From an uncultured Bacilli bacterium (GTDB lineage: Bacteria; Bacillota_I; Bacilli_A; RF39; UBA660), in the NCBI GenBank assembly GCA_934101115.1, contig CAKOPW010000002.1, positions 62,001 to 126,000 of the forward strand: a stretch of 64,000 nt of DNA, read 5' to 3'. How positions within the stretch are numbered: the stretch's first letter is position 1; each line of letters begins with the position of its first letter. The translations under genes and the position numbers were made by a program. A model generated the notes under the pieces. It had not been told where the DNA came from and made no database searches. It was given only the letters and a program-made list of their open reading frames with translations. This document shows positions 51,406 through 59,614 of this stretch, one piece after another.

Positions 51406-52812
51406 ATGAAAAATATATTAAAAATTGTCCTTAGTATTTTAACAATTATATTATCGATTATTTGTATATTTACAATTAAAGGTTTAAATATGTTACCAAA
51501 CAAATATTTTATTATATTTGTAAGTGTAATGATTTTATTTAATCTTATTGGTTTGCTTTTATATACAAAGAAAAAAGTGTTTAATATAATTGGTCTTATT
51601 ATAAGTATAATAACAGTTGTTATTTCTGTAGTAGGTTATTATTATGGAAGTGAAACAATTGATTATTTGCGTCATGCTTTTAATAATGATTCTGTGGAAA
51701 TAAGCGAATATGGAGTTTATGTTTTAAAAGATAAAATTCGTGATTTAGGATCAATTAAAAATTTTGGATACTTAAGTGAAGAAAACTCAGATGAGGCTTT
51801 AAAAGAATTAAAAAAGCAAGTAAATGCAAGTGAAAACGCTTATGATGATATGTATTCTTTGGCTCAAGATTTTTTGGACAATAAAGTCAATTCAATGTTA
51901 CTTGATAAAACATATTATAATATGCTTGTTGATGAAAAAGAAATTGATGAAAGTAAGATTAATTTAATATATAGTTTTAATGTTGAAGTAAAAAAGAATG
52001 TGAAAAAAGATAGTTCAGTAGATGAACTTAAACCTTTTAATATTTTCTTATCTGGAAGTGATGCACGTAGTAATTATATTGCTAGTAAAACTAGAAGTGA
52101 TGTAAATATGATTATAAGTGTTGATCCTAAAAATAAAAAAGTACTTTTAACAAGTATTCCAAGAGATTACTATGTATCAGTATATGGTAAAACGGGTTTA
52201 AAAGATAAACTTACACATGCAGGCATTTATGGTATAGATACAAGTGTTAAAACTGTTGAAAACTTGTTTGATATAAAGATTGATTATTATATTAAAGTCG
52301 GTTTTTCATCAGTTGTAGAGGTAGTTGATTTACTTGGTGGAATCGATATCGAAAGTGATAAAGCCTTCACAACTTATTGTGGTGATGGTGGAGCTATAAA
52401 AACAAATGTAAAAAAAGGGATGAATCATTTTAATGGTGGTGAGGCTCTAAGTTATGCTCGTGAAAGACATGCGTATGCTTTAGGAGATAGACATCGTATT
52501 TTAAATCAACAACAAGTATTAGAAGCCGTCATTTCTAAAATTACAACGGATAAATCAATACTTTTAAAGTATGATAAAACATTGTCGTCTTTAAGCAAAT
52601 TGTATAAAACTAATATTCCTAGTGATCTTATATCGTTACTTGTAAAGAATCAACTTGAAGATATGAGTGCTTATAAAATAGAAAGACAAAGTGTATCAGG
52701 ATCGGATGCATCAATGAATACTTATACAGCACCTAGTAAAAAAAGATATGTAATGATTCCTTATGAAAAGGATGTAAAAAGAGCAAGTGAAAACATTAAG
52801 AAATATGCTTAA
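51406..52812 (+). CDS. LytR-CpsA-Psr (LCP) family wall polymer ligase
   Basis: The 468-residue protein has three N-terminal membrane segments (~5-25, 33-52, 58-80) and an extracellular accessory region (to ~210). The LCP domain shows FNIFLSGSDARSNYIASKTR, SDVNMIISVDPKNKKVLLTS, IPRDYYV (conserved Arg for pyrophosphate), VEVVDLLGGIDI and ALSYARERHAYALGDRHRIL. LCP enzymes move undecaprenyl-linked teichoic acids or capsules onto peptidoglycan, matching the polymer cluster at 37.7-45 kb. GAGGGA precedes the ATG. Confidence 0.93.
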   Translation: MKNILKIVLSILTIILSIICIFTIKGLNMLPNKYFIIFVSVMILFNLIGLLLYTKKKVFNIIGLIISIITVVISVVGYYYGSETIDYLRHAFNNDSVEISEYGVYVLKDKIRDLGSIKNFGYLSEENSDEALKELKKQVNASENAYDDMYSLAQDFLDNKVNSMLLDKTYYNMLVDEKEIDESKINLIYSFNVEVKKNVKKDSSVDELKPFNIFLSGSDARSNYIASKTRSDVNMIISVDPKNKKVLLTSIPRDYYVSVYGKTGLKDKLTHAGIYGIDTSVKTVENLFDIKIDYYIKVGFSSVVEVVDLLGGIDIESDKAFTTYCGDGGAIKTNVKKGMNHFNGGEALSYARERHAYALGDRHRILNQQQVLEAVISKITTDKSILLKYDKTLSSLSKLYKTNIPSDLISLLVKNQLEDMSAYKIERQSVSGSDASMNTYTAPSKKRYVMIPYEKDVKRASENIKKYA

Positions 52813-52820
52813 TGTTTTTT
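52790..52820 (+). terminator. terminator of the LCP gene
   Basis: AAACATTAAG (52791-52800)-AAATATG-CTTAATGTTT (52808-52817) followed by T. It overlaps the stop. Confidence 0.85.
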
Positions 52821-52872
52821 CTTGTTTTAAATTCGTATGTAATGTATAATTATTCTAGATTGGATGGTAATT

Positions 52873-53766
52873 ATGAAAAAGTTAAAATTATTACTAATAA
52901 ATATGTTTAATGGCTTTTGCATGGCATTAGCTGATTCAGTTCCTGGAGTATCAGGTGGAACAATTGCTTTTCTTCTAGGTTTTTATGATGAGTTTATAAA
53001 TTCTTTAGATGATTTATTTAGAGGAAATATGGATTCAAAGAAGAAAGCATTTATATTCTTAATAAAATTAGGATTAGGTTGGGTAATTGGTTTCTTACTT
53101 GCTGCAACAATACTTTCAAATATGTTTACAAGTAAGATATATGAAATGAGTTCATTATTCTTAGGATTTATAATATTCTCAATTCCTCAAGTTATTAAAG
53201 AAGAAAAGGATTCTGTAAAAGGACATTATAAAAATATTATATTCTTGATATTAGGAGCAATACTAGTAGCTGGAATAAGTTATTTCACAACTCATTCTAG
53301 TTTAGGTGTTGATGTTAATAACTTAAGTCTTTTCAACATTTTATATATATTCTTTGCAGCAGCTATTGCAATCACAGCTATGGTCTTACCTGGTATAAGT
53401 GGTTCGACATTGCTATTGATATTTGGATTATATATTCCAATAATTGGTGCAATAAAGAAATTTATTAGTTTTGATTTTTCAGTATTTCCTTTGCTTGTGA
53501 TATTTGGTTTAGGTGTTTTATTTGGTATTGTTGCATTTGTAAGAATACTAAAAAATTGCTTAAATAACCACAGAAGTAAAACCGTATATTTTATTTTGGG
53601 AATGATGGTTGGTTCTCTATATGCAATAATTAATGGACCAACTACTTTAGAAGTTCCAATGGAAATGATGACATTTAAAACATTTAATATATTATTTTTT
53701 ATAATTGGTGCTTTAATAATAGTTTTATTAGAAGTATTGAAAAGAATGATGATGAAGAAAGATTAA
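52873..53766 (+). CDS. DUF368 undecaprenyl-phosphate translocase
   Basis: The 297-residue membrane protein has MALADSVPGVSGGTIAFLLG near the start and a matching inverted half ITAMVLPGISGSTLLLIFGL (~172-191), the two re-entrant signatures of the DUF368/PopT family. Members were shown to return undecaprenyl phosphate to the inner leaflet. The ATG at 52873 has GGATGG 5 bases upstream; the ATG at 52864 lies inside that site. TATAAT at 52845-52850. Together with UppP (58067) it recycles the lipid carrier. Confidence 0.92.
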   Translation: MKKLKLLLINMFNGFCMALADSVPGVSGGTIAFLLGFYDEFINSLDDLFRGNMDSKKKAFIFLIKLGLGWVIGFLLAATILSNMFTSKIYEMSSLFLGFIIFSIPQVIKEEKDSVKGHYKNIIFLILGAILVAGISYFTTHSSLGVDVNNLSLFNILYIFFAAAIAITAMVLPGISGSTLLLIFGLYIPIIGAIKKFISFDFSVFPLLVIFGLGVLFGIVAFVRILKNCLNNHRSKTVYFILGMMVGSLYAIINGPTTLEVPMEMMTFKTFNILFFIIGALIIVLLEVLKRMMMKKD

Positions 53767-53778
53767 TTCTTTCTTTTT
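53755..53778 (+). terminator. terminator of the DUF368 gene
   Basis: AAGAAAG (53755-53761)-ATTAATT-CTTTCTT (53769-53775), then T. It overlaps the stop, close to the next ribosome site. Confidence 0.65.
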
Positions 53779-53792
53779 AAAATGGAGGGTAT

Positions 53793-54869
53793 ATGGCAAA
53801 TATATTTGATTATATAAAAAATTATGGAGATAAGACTTTTTCTGAAAAAGGTTTTAATGAAGTAGATAATTTAATATTTTCATCTCTTGCATATATTGAT
53901 TATAAAGATATCTTGGTGCATAAAAAAATTAGTATAAACGCTTGTGCAACAGAGTATTTTGAGCATCACACAAAAAAAGAAATAAAAGGTTTTGTTTTAG
54001 CTGCAAGAGATGCGACAGAAGTTCTTAAAAGTATTAAAGATACTAAAAGATATAAAGATTTAATGTTATATAATTATACTTATCAATATAGTAATGATCT
54101 ACAATTTTCATGTTTATTTATTGATATTGATAAAAATCTTACTTATATTTCTTTTGAAGGAACTGATGATTTAGTAAGTGGTTGGAGAGAGGATTTTGAA
54201 CTTGCATATAAGTTTCCAATTGCATCTCAAAAAGCGGCTATTAAATATATAAATTCTCATATTTCTCCTTTTTCTTTAAGAAAATATATTATTGGAGGGC
54301 ATTCTAAAGGTGGTAATATTGCTCTTGTTGCTGCAATGTATGCAAATCCTTTAATAAGAAATAAAATTAAAAAGGTCTATAGCAATGATGGCCCTGGTAT
54401 TTTAAAACGTGAGATTGAATCTAAAGAGTATAAGAGAATTTTACCTAAATATGAATTAATAATTCCAGATTCCAGTGTTGTTGGACTTTTATTACGTCAT
54501 AAAAATGGCTATGTTGTTGTAAAATCTACAAATAAAGGAATAATGGCTCATGAGTTGACAAGTTGGATGGTTGATGAGGATTATTTTAAAAGAGTTAAGC
54601 TTTCGATGTTTAGTAAAAGAGTTGATAAAAGTATAACTGAATGGTTAGAAACATATGATTTGGAAACTCGTGAGAATTTTGTTAAAGATTTATTTTCTAT
54701 ATTTGAACGTGCAAATATTACATCACTTTTAGAACTTAAAGGAAGAAACCTAAAAAATGTATTAGCTATATTAAAAGAAAGTACGAAATTAAGTCCAGAA
54801 AGTAAGAAAATGGTAAGTGATTTGATAAGATTTATTGTTTTATATATCAATACAGATGTTGATGATTAG
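53793..54869 (+). CDS. DUF2974 (Mbeg1-like) lipase-fold protein
   Basis: The 358-residue alpha/beta-hydrolase-like protein begins NYGDKTFSEKGFNEVDNLIF, the usual DUF2974 opening. It contains YISFEGTDD (~118-126), the nucleophile elbow YIIGGHSKGGNIALVAA (Ser ~171) and YSNDGPGI (~198-205) in the position of the acid residue. A lipase or esterase activity is likely but unproven for this family. GGAGG precedes the ATG by 6 bases. Confidence 0.88.
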   Translation: MANIFDYIKNYGDKTFSEKGFNEVDNLIFSSLAYIDYKDILVHKKISINACATEYFEHHTKKEIKGFVLAARDATEVLKSIKDTKRYKDLMLYNYTYQYSNDLQFSCLFIDIDKNLTYISFEGTDDLVSGWREDFELAYKFPIASQKAAIKYINSHISPFSLRKYIIGGHSKGGNIALVAAMYANPLIRNKIKKVYSNDGPGILKREIESKEYKRILPKYELIIPDSSVVGLLLRHKNGYVVVKSTNKGIMAHELTSWMVDEDYFKRVKLSMFSKRVDKSITEWLETYDLETRENFVKDLFSIFERANITSLLELKGRNLKNVLAILKESTKLSPESKKMVSDLIRFIVLYINTDVDD

Positions 54870-54891
54870 TTTTACACATCAGCATTTTTTT
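54856..54891 (+). terminator. terminator of the DUF2974 gene
   Basis: ATGTTGATG (54856-54864) pairs with CATCAGCAT (54877-54885), then T7. Confidence 0.8.
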
Positions 54892-54947
54892 ATGTATACT
54901 TTTATTTATGATATGGTATAATAAACGTAAGAATAGAAGGAATGTTT

Positions 54948-55460
54948 ATGGAATTTACAACTAGGCGTTTAATTATTAAAAAATTTATCCCAGAATATAT
55001 TTCTCTTATGTATGAAACATGGGGAAGTGATCTGGATGTTTTAAGATACATTCCTGAAATGAAAGATATTCATACTGAGGATGATTTTACCTATTATATT
55101 ATGCGAGCTTATAAAGATGAATATTTGATTAGATCGGTTATTCAAGAAAAAGATACTAATAAGATTATTGGTTACGTATTTCTTTATCAAGAGGATAGTA
55201 GAAGTAAATCAGTTAATATATTCATTGAAAAATCTCATTGGGGAAAAGGCTATGGAACCGAAGTATTAAAAAGTGTTATAAGGGAAATGAAGAAAATTCA
55301 TTTGGAATGTTTATATGCTACATGTGATGGCAGAAATATTGGTGCTAAGATGATGTTTGAAAAGGCCGGTTTTGAACTTATTGATACGATAAAAGATTAT
55401 AGAAAAGATATTGAAGGTAATATAGGAGATGAACTTCTATATGAACTTGAACTTGATTAA
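54948..55460 (+). CDS. GNAT family N-acetyltransferase
   Basis: The 170-residue protein begins EFTTRRLIIKKF, the opening typical of RimJ/RimL-like GNATs. The acetyl-CoA loop region is IEKSHWGKGYGTEVLKSVI (~98-116) and NIGAKMMFEKAGFELI follows near 140. Substrate unknown. The ATG at 54948 has GAAGG 7 bases upstream; the ATG at 54942 is too close. TATAAT at 54917-54922. Confidence 0.88.
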   Translation: MEFTTRRLIIKKFIPEYISLMYETWGSDLDVLRYIPEMKDIHTEDDFTYYIMRAYKDEYLIRSVIQEKDTNKIIGYVFLYQEDSRSKSVNIFIEKSHWGKGYGTEVLKSVIREMKKIHLECLYATCDGRNIGAKMMFEKAGFELIDTIKDYRKDIEGNIGDELLYELELD

Positions 55461-55490
55461 AAAGAGTACTTTAAAAATGTACTCTTTTAT
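55459..55490 (+). terminator. terminator of the GNAT gene
   Basis: AAAAGAGTAC (55460-55469) pairs with GTACTCTTTT (55479-55488). The sufB -10 box follows within 5 bases. Confidence 0.85.
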
Positions 55491-55513
55491 TATATAATAT
55501 TTTCGTGATGTTT

Positions 55514-56812
55514 ATGGAAATGTTAAGTGAAGAATTAATAAAAAAAATAAGTAAGTCTAAAGGTGAAGACGAATGGATGCTTGAATTTAGACTTAATTCC
55601 TATAGAAAGTTTTTAGAACTTGAAAATCCGGATTTTGGTCCTAAAATAGAACTTGATTTCTCAAAGTTGAATTATTATAAAAAAGAAGGCAATTTAACAA
55701 ATGATTGGAATAATGTAAGATGTGACATTAGAAATAAGTTTAAAACTTTAGGAGTAATAGATGCTGAAAAAGAGCATTTAAGCGGAGTATCAAATCAGTT
55801 TGAAAGTGAAGTAATATACCATAATGGACGCGATGAAATACAAGAAAAAGGTGTAATATTTTTATCAACTGATGAAGCTTTAAAACAATATCCTGATCTT
55901 TTTAAAGAATATTTTAATAATCTTGTTAAGTATGATGAAAATAAGTATACAGCTTTAAATGGAGCTTTATGGAGTGGAGGATCATTTATATATATTCCTC
56001 CTTATACTAAACTTGATAGACCTTTACAAAGTTATTTTAGAATAGAATCATCTTCTTTAGGTCAATTTGAAAGAACAATAATTATTGTTGATGAAGGTGC
56101 AGAACTTTCTTATATTGAAGGATGTACAGCTAAAAGTTATTCAGTGTCTTCGCTTCATGCCGGAGTTGTTGAAATCTATGTAAAACGTGGAGCTAAATGT
56201 AAGTATTCAACAATTCAAAACTGGAGTAAAGATGTATATAATTTGGTTACTAAAAGAGCAATCGTAGAAGAAAATGGTGTAATGGATTGGGTTGATGGTA
56301 ATGTTGGAAGTGGAGTTACTATGAAATATCCTTCTTGTATATTACTTGGAGATAACTCTGTTGGTAATTCTATTTCTATCGCCTATGCTAAAGAAAATCA
56401 ACATTTAGATGCTGGTGCTAAGATGATACATGTCGGTGCTAATACTAGAAGTAATATTGTTTCAAAGAGTATTGCTGATGAGAATGGAATTGCTAATTAT
56501 CGTGGAAAAGTAAAAATTGCTGAAAGTGCTAAGAACTCATATGCTTCTATCAAATGTGATACAATTCTTTTAAGTGATAACGCTATAAGTGATACATATC
56601 CAATTAATGAAGTTAATAATGACTCAAGCAAGCTTGAACACGAAGCAACAGTTTCTAAAATAAGTGAAGAAAAGATGTTTTATTTAAGAAGTAAAGGATT
56701 AACGGAAAATCAAGCAAAAGAGATGTTAATCATGGGATTTATAAGTGATTTTAAGAAAGAATTACCTATGGAATACGCTGTTGAATTAAACCGTTTAATG
56801 AAAGAAATTTAA
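55514..56812 (+). CDS. sufB: Fe-S cluster assembly scaffold SufB
   Basis: The 432-residue scaffold protein builds Fe-S clusters with SufC and SufD. It keeps the SufB pattern WMLEFRLNSYRKFLE, ALWSGGSFIYIPPYTKLDRP, CKYSTIQNWSKDVYNLVTKR, SIKCDTILLSDNAISDTYP (conserved Cys) and the C-terminal LEHEATVSKISEEKMFYLRS then GLTENQA. No sufC, sufD, sufS or sufU is adjacent, unlike the usual operon. The ribosome site is weak (GTGAT before the ATG at 55514; ATG 55520 is an alternative). TATAAT at 55493-55498 implies a very short leader. Confidence 0.93.
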   Translation: MEMLSEELIKKISKSKGEDEWMLEFRLNSYRKFLELENPDFGPKIELDFSKLNYYKKEGNLTNDWNNVRCDIRNKFKTLGVIDAEKEHLSGVSNQFESEVIYHNGRDEIQEKGVIFLSTDEALKQYPDLFKEYFNNLVKYDENKYTALNGALWSGGSFIYIPPYTKLDRPLQSYFRIESSSLGQFERTIIIVDEGAELSYIEGCTAKSYSVSSLHAGVVEIYVKRGAKCKYSTIQNWSKDVYNLVTKRAIVEENGVMDWVDGNVGSGVTMKYPSCILLGDNSVGNSISIAYAKENQHLDAGAKMIHVGANTRSNIVSKSIADENGIANYRGKVKIAESAKNSYASIKCDTILLSDNAISDTYPINEVNNDSSKLEHEATVSKISEEKMFYLRSKGLTENQAKEMLIMGFISDFKKELPMEYAVELNRLMKEI

Positions 56813-56836
56813 AAAAAATTGAAAAAAATGTTAAAA

Positions 56837-56869
56837 CTACCAAACTTTAAAATTGGTAGCTTTTTTTTG
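56837..56869 (+). terminator. terminator of sufB
   Basis: CTACCAA (56837-56843)-ACTTTAAAA-TTGGTAG (56853-56859), then C and T8. Confidence 0.85.
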
Positions 56870-56919
56870 ACAGATTTTTACGTTTTGCATATAAATCGAT
56901 ACAGATATTAAAAATCTGA

Positions 56920-56993
56920 CCCTCCAAATTTAAAATTTTGCGTTTTTACAAGAAATAGGCCTTTGTGATAGGCTAAAAACCATGAAAGGAGGG
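56920..56993 (+). promoter_or_regulatory. possible ribosome-site-sequestering leader of ssb
   Basis: CCCTCC (56920-56925) is the exact complement of GGAGGG (56988-56993), the ribosome site of the ssb-like gene. A small hairpin CAGAT...ATCTG (56902-56918) lies just before it. Pairing would block translation. The intervening 60 bases include GC-richer stretches (GGCCTTTGTGATAGGC). No known riboswitch pattern was recognised. Confidence 0.4.
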
Positions 56994-56999
56994 AAGAAA

Positions 57000-57332
57000 A
57001 TGCATAACGTTGTTTACTTAATTGGAAGACTTACAGAAGATCCAACTCTTAAGAATATTGGCGATGAAAAAGACATGCTTACAATTAATTTAGCTGTTCA
57101 AAGAAGCTATAAAAATGAAAATGGTTTATATGAAACTGACTTCATAAGATGTATTCTTTGGAATGGTATAGCTAAGAGCACAAGTGACTATTGCCATAAA
57201 GGTGATTTAGTTGGTGTTAAAGGTCGTCTTCAAACAAGAAAGTATAAAAATGAGCAAGAAGAAGAAAAATATATAACTGAAGTAATTGTTGATAAAGTTT
57301 CTTTTTTAGCAAGTAAAAGAGAAGCTGAATAA
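57000..57332 (+). CDS. single-stranded DNA-binding protein (SSB family)
   Basis: The 110-residue OB-fold protein has HNVVYLIGRLTEDPTLKNIG, INLAVQRSY, TDFIRCILWNGIAKSTSDYC, HKGDLVGVKGRLQTRKYKN and a C-terminal strand. It lacks the acidic tail with DDDIPF that recruits partners in canonical SSB, and stands alone rather than between rpsF and rpsR. It is therefore likely a second SSB or a specialised one. The ATG at 57000 follows AAAGGAGGG; the ATG at 56982 precedes that site. Confidence 0.88.
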   Translation: MHNVVYLIGRLTEDPTLKNIGDEKDMLTINLAVQRSYKNENGLYETDFIRCILWNGIAKSTSDYCHKGDLVGVKGRLQTRKYKNEQEEEKYITEVIVDKVSFLASKREAE

Positions 57333-57352
57333 AATGAAAACATTTTCTCACC

Positions 57353-57382
57353 AAGTATGATAGAAATATCATACTTTTTTTG
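57353..57382 (+). terminator. terminator of the ssb-like gene
   Basis: AAGTATGAT (57353-57361)-AGAAAT-ATCATACTT (57368-57376), then T. Confidence 0.88.
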
Positions 57383-57404
57383 ATAAAATTAACAAGGTGA
57401 TGTT

Positions 57405-58019
57405 ATGAAAAAAAATAAACTTGTTTTGTTTGATTGGGGAGGAATAGTTGAAAAACACGCCGGAAAAAATGGAATGTATCAACAATTTGATGGGTTTTTA
57501 AGTGAACTTGGATTACTAGGCAAAACAAATTTAAGAGAATATTCTTTATCATCTAAAGCATCTATTAAAGATATTGAATTTGTATTTAAAGATCTATGTA
57601 GTAGATTTAATTTAACTATTACTTTTGAAGAATTTTTAAATATCTATTATAAGTATTATGATAAGATTGAATATTTTAAAGATGTAAGTGAATATGAAAA
57701 GAGCTTAAAGGACAAGTGTTTTATTGGAATTCTTTCTAATCTTTCTGTGCTTGATAAATCACGAATTGATAAACAACTTAATTTAAGCGAATATGATTAT
57801 GTCTTTTTATCCTTTGAAATTGGTGAAGTAAAACCTAATAAAAAAATATATGAATATGTTTTAAATAATGTTCCATTTAAAGGGTGTGATATATTATTTT
57901 TAGATGATGCTGAACCTAATATAAATGCTGCTTTATCTTTAGGAATAAATGCATGCTTAGTAAAAGGAGAAGATTTGGATAATATAAAATTATGTGTAAA
58001 TAAGTTTTTAGATGAATAA
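57405..58019 (+). CDS. HAD-superfamily hydrolase
   Basis: The 204-residue protein has motif I LFDWGGIVE (nucleophile Asp ~9; the second Asp of DxD is replaced by Gly), motif II GILSNLS (Ser/Asn, ~108), the motif III Lys in GEVKPNKKIYEYVL (~141), and motif IV FLDDAEPNINAA (~165). The missing general acid Asp suggests altered or weak phosphatase activity. AGGTGATG precedes the ATG. Confidence 0.85.
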   Translation: MKKNKLVLFDWGGIVEKHAGKNGMYQQFDGFLSELGLLGKTNLREYSLSSKASIKDIEFVFKDLCSRFNLTITFEEFLNIYYKYYDKIEYFKDVSEYEKSLKDKCFIGILSNLSVLDKSRIDKQLNLSEYDYVFLSFEIGEVKPNKKIYEYVLNNVPFKGCDILFLDDAEPNINAALSLGINACLVKGEDLDNIKLCVNKFLDE

Positions 58020-58066
58020 AAAACTTTCATATATGATATAATGAATTAAGCGAAAGAAGGATATTT

Positions 58067-58885
58067 ATGGAAATTTTAAAAGCTATATTATTTGGTATAG
58101 TTGAAGGAATTACTGAGTGGCTTCCGATATCAAGTACGGGGCATATGATTCTTTTAAATGATTTCATTCATTTAAATGTTACGAGTGAATTTTATAAGTT
58201 ATTTGAAGTTGTTATTCAACTTGGAGCTATACTTGCAGTAGTTATACTTTATTTTAAAAGTATTTGGCCTTTTAACAAAGAAAAAGAAGAAAGAAAAGAA
58301 ACTTTTTCACTTTGGGGTAAAATCTTAGTTGCTTGTGTTCCAGCAGCAATTATTGGTCTTTTATTTGATGATTGGTTTGATGCTCATTTTTATAACAGCA
58401 TTGTTGTTTCAATAATGCTTATTCTTTATGGTATTATCTTTATTGTTTTTGAAAAAAAAAATATTGGTAGTAAACATACAAAAAGTTTAAAAGATATTAC
58501 TTATAAACAAGCTTTAGTTGTAGGACTTTTTCAGGTGCTTGCGTTAATTCCAGGAACTAGTAGAAGTGGAGCAACTATTGTTGGTGGATTGCTTATTGGA
58601 CTTGAAAGAAAAACTATAGCTGATTTTACATTTTTACTTGCTATACCGGTAATGGCAGGAGCAAGCTTACTTAAAGTGATTAAATACATCAAAAATGTTG
58701 GACTTGTTTTTGCATCAGGAGAACTTATGATTTTAGGAGTCGGTTCTTTAGTTGCCTTTATTGTAAGTATTATTGTTATTAAATTCTTACTTTCTTATAT
58801 TAAAAAGCATGATTTCCAAGCATTTGGATGGTATAGAATTGTTCTTGGAATAATTGTTCTTTTATACTTTTTAGTACTTAAATAG
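58067..58885 (+). CDS. uppP: undecaprenyl-diphosphatase UppP (BacA)
   Basis: The 272-residue membrane enzyme removes one phosphate from undecaprenyl diphosphate outside the cell, regenerating carrier and conferring bacitracin tolerance. The motifs are GIVEGITEWLPISSTGHMIL (~10-29) and ALIPGTSRSGATIVGGLLIG (~158-177). It has about eight helices and standard length. AAGAAGG precedes the ATG. Confidence 0.97.
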   Translation: MEILKAILFGIVEGITEWLPISSTGHMILLNDFIHLNVTSEFYKLFEVVIQLGAILAVVILYFKSIWPFNKEKEERKETFSLWGKILVACVPAAIIGLLFDDWFDAHFYNSIVVSIMLILYGIIFIVFEKKNIGSKHTKSLKDITYKQALVVGLFQVLALIPGTSRSGATIVGGLLIGLERKTIADFTFLLAIPVMAGASLLKVIKYIKNVGLVFASGELMILGVGSLVAFIVSIIVIKFLLSYIKKHDFQAFGWYRIVLGIIVLLYFLVLK

Positions 58886-58910
58886 ACTTGTTTGAAACAG
58901 GTCTTTTTTA
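58884..58910 (+). terminator. terminator of uppP
   Basis: AGACTTG (58884-58890)-TTTGAAA-CAGGTCT (58898-58904) with two G-T pairs, then T6. Confidence 0.75.
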
Positions 58911-58939
58911 TATAATAAATATGAATGGAGTGGGTAAAA

Positions 58940-59614
58940 GTGATTGCTGTTGTTACTGGTGGATGCAAAGGATTAGGAGAGGTCTTTACTAAGTATTTAC
59001 TTTCTTTAGGTTATAAAGTTTATGCGATTTATAATAAAAGTGTTGATAACGCTTATATTATGGAAAATGAATATGATAATTTAAGATGTATAAAATGTGA
59101 CATTAGAAAAGAAAGTGAAGTTGATAATACTTTTTTTAATATAGATGATATAGATATACTTATAAATAATGCGGCCATTTCAAAAGATGAAGATATATTT
59201 GAAAAAAGTGGAAAAGATTTTTTAAGTGTTTTGGAAACTAATGTTGTGGGAACTTTTTTAGTCACTAAGTATGCATTACCTAAAATGAGTGAAAACGGAG
59301 TAATTATTAATATCAGTTCAAATAATTCTTTGGATAATTTTAATCCAATTAGTATTGATTATGATGCTTCTAAAGCAGGAGTAAATATGTTAACAAAAGA
59401 TTTTGCAGTTGTTACTGATAGAAAAGTGATTGCTTATGCTCCAGGTTGGATAAGTACTGAAGAAGTAGTAAATATGAATCAAGATTTTTTAAGAATAGAA
59501 ATGGAAAAAGTCAGTCAAAAGAAATTGATTGATCCAGAAGATTTAGTTAAATATATAATAAGTGATGCTGAAAAACGTGAAAGCGGAGAAATTGTGGAGG
59601 TAAAAAATTTATGA
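58940..59614 (+). CDS. short-chain dehydrogenase/reductase
   Basis: The 224-residue Rossmann enzyme begins IAVVTGGCKGLGEVF (cofactor loop TGGxxGLG). It has ILINNAAIS (~78), VIINISSNNS (catalytic Ser ~128) and YDASKAG (Tyr/Lys ~143/147), so the catalytic set is complete. Substrate unknown. The GTG at 58940 has GGGT 5 bases upstream. The 4-base overlap with the next gene suggests that the two enzymes work in one pathway. Confidence 0.88.
   Translation: MIAVVTGGCKGLGEVFTKYLLSLGYKVYAIYNKSVDNAYIMENEYDNLRCIKCDIRKESEVDNTFFNIDDIDILINNAAISKDEDIFEKSGKDFLSVLETNVVGTFLVTKYALPKMSENGVIINISSNNSLDNFNPISIDYDASKAGVNMLTKDFAVVTDRKVIAYAPGWISTEEVVNMNQDFLRIEMEKVSQKKLIDPEDLVKYIISDAEKRESGEIVEVKNL

Noticed and set aside
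529..57002. Longer in-frame starts at 529, 1407, 4368, 17571, 27483, 32892, 37599, 38339, 45079, 52864, 56982
   Set aside because: In each case the upstream codon lies inside or before a good ribosome site, or within a promoter or terminator, while a downstream ATG/GTG is correctly spaced from the site.
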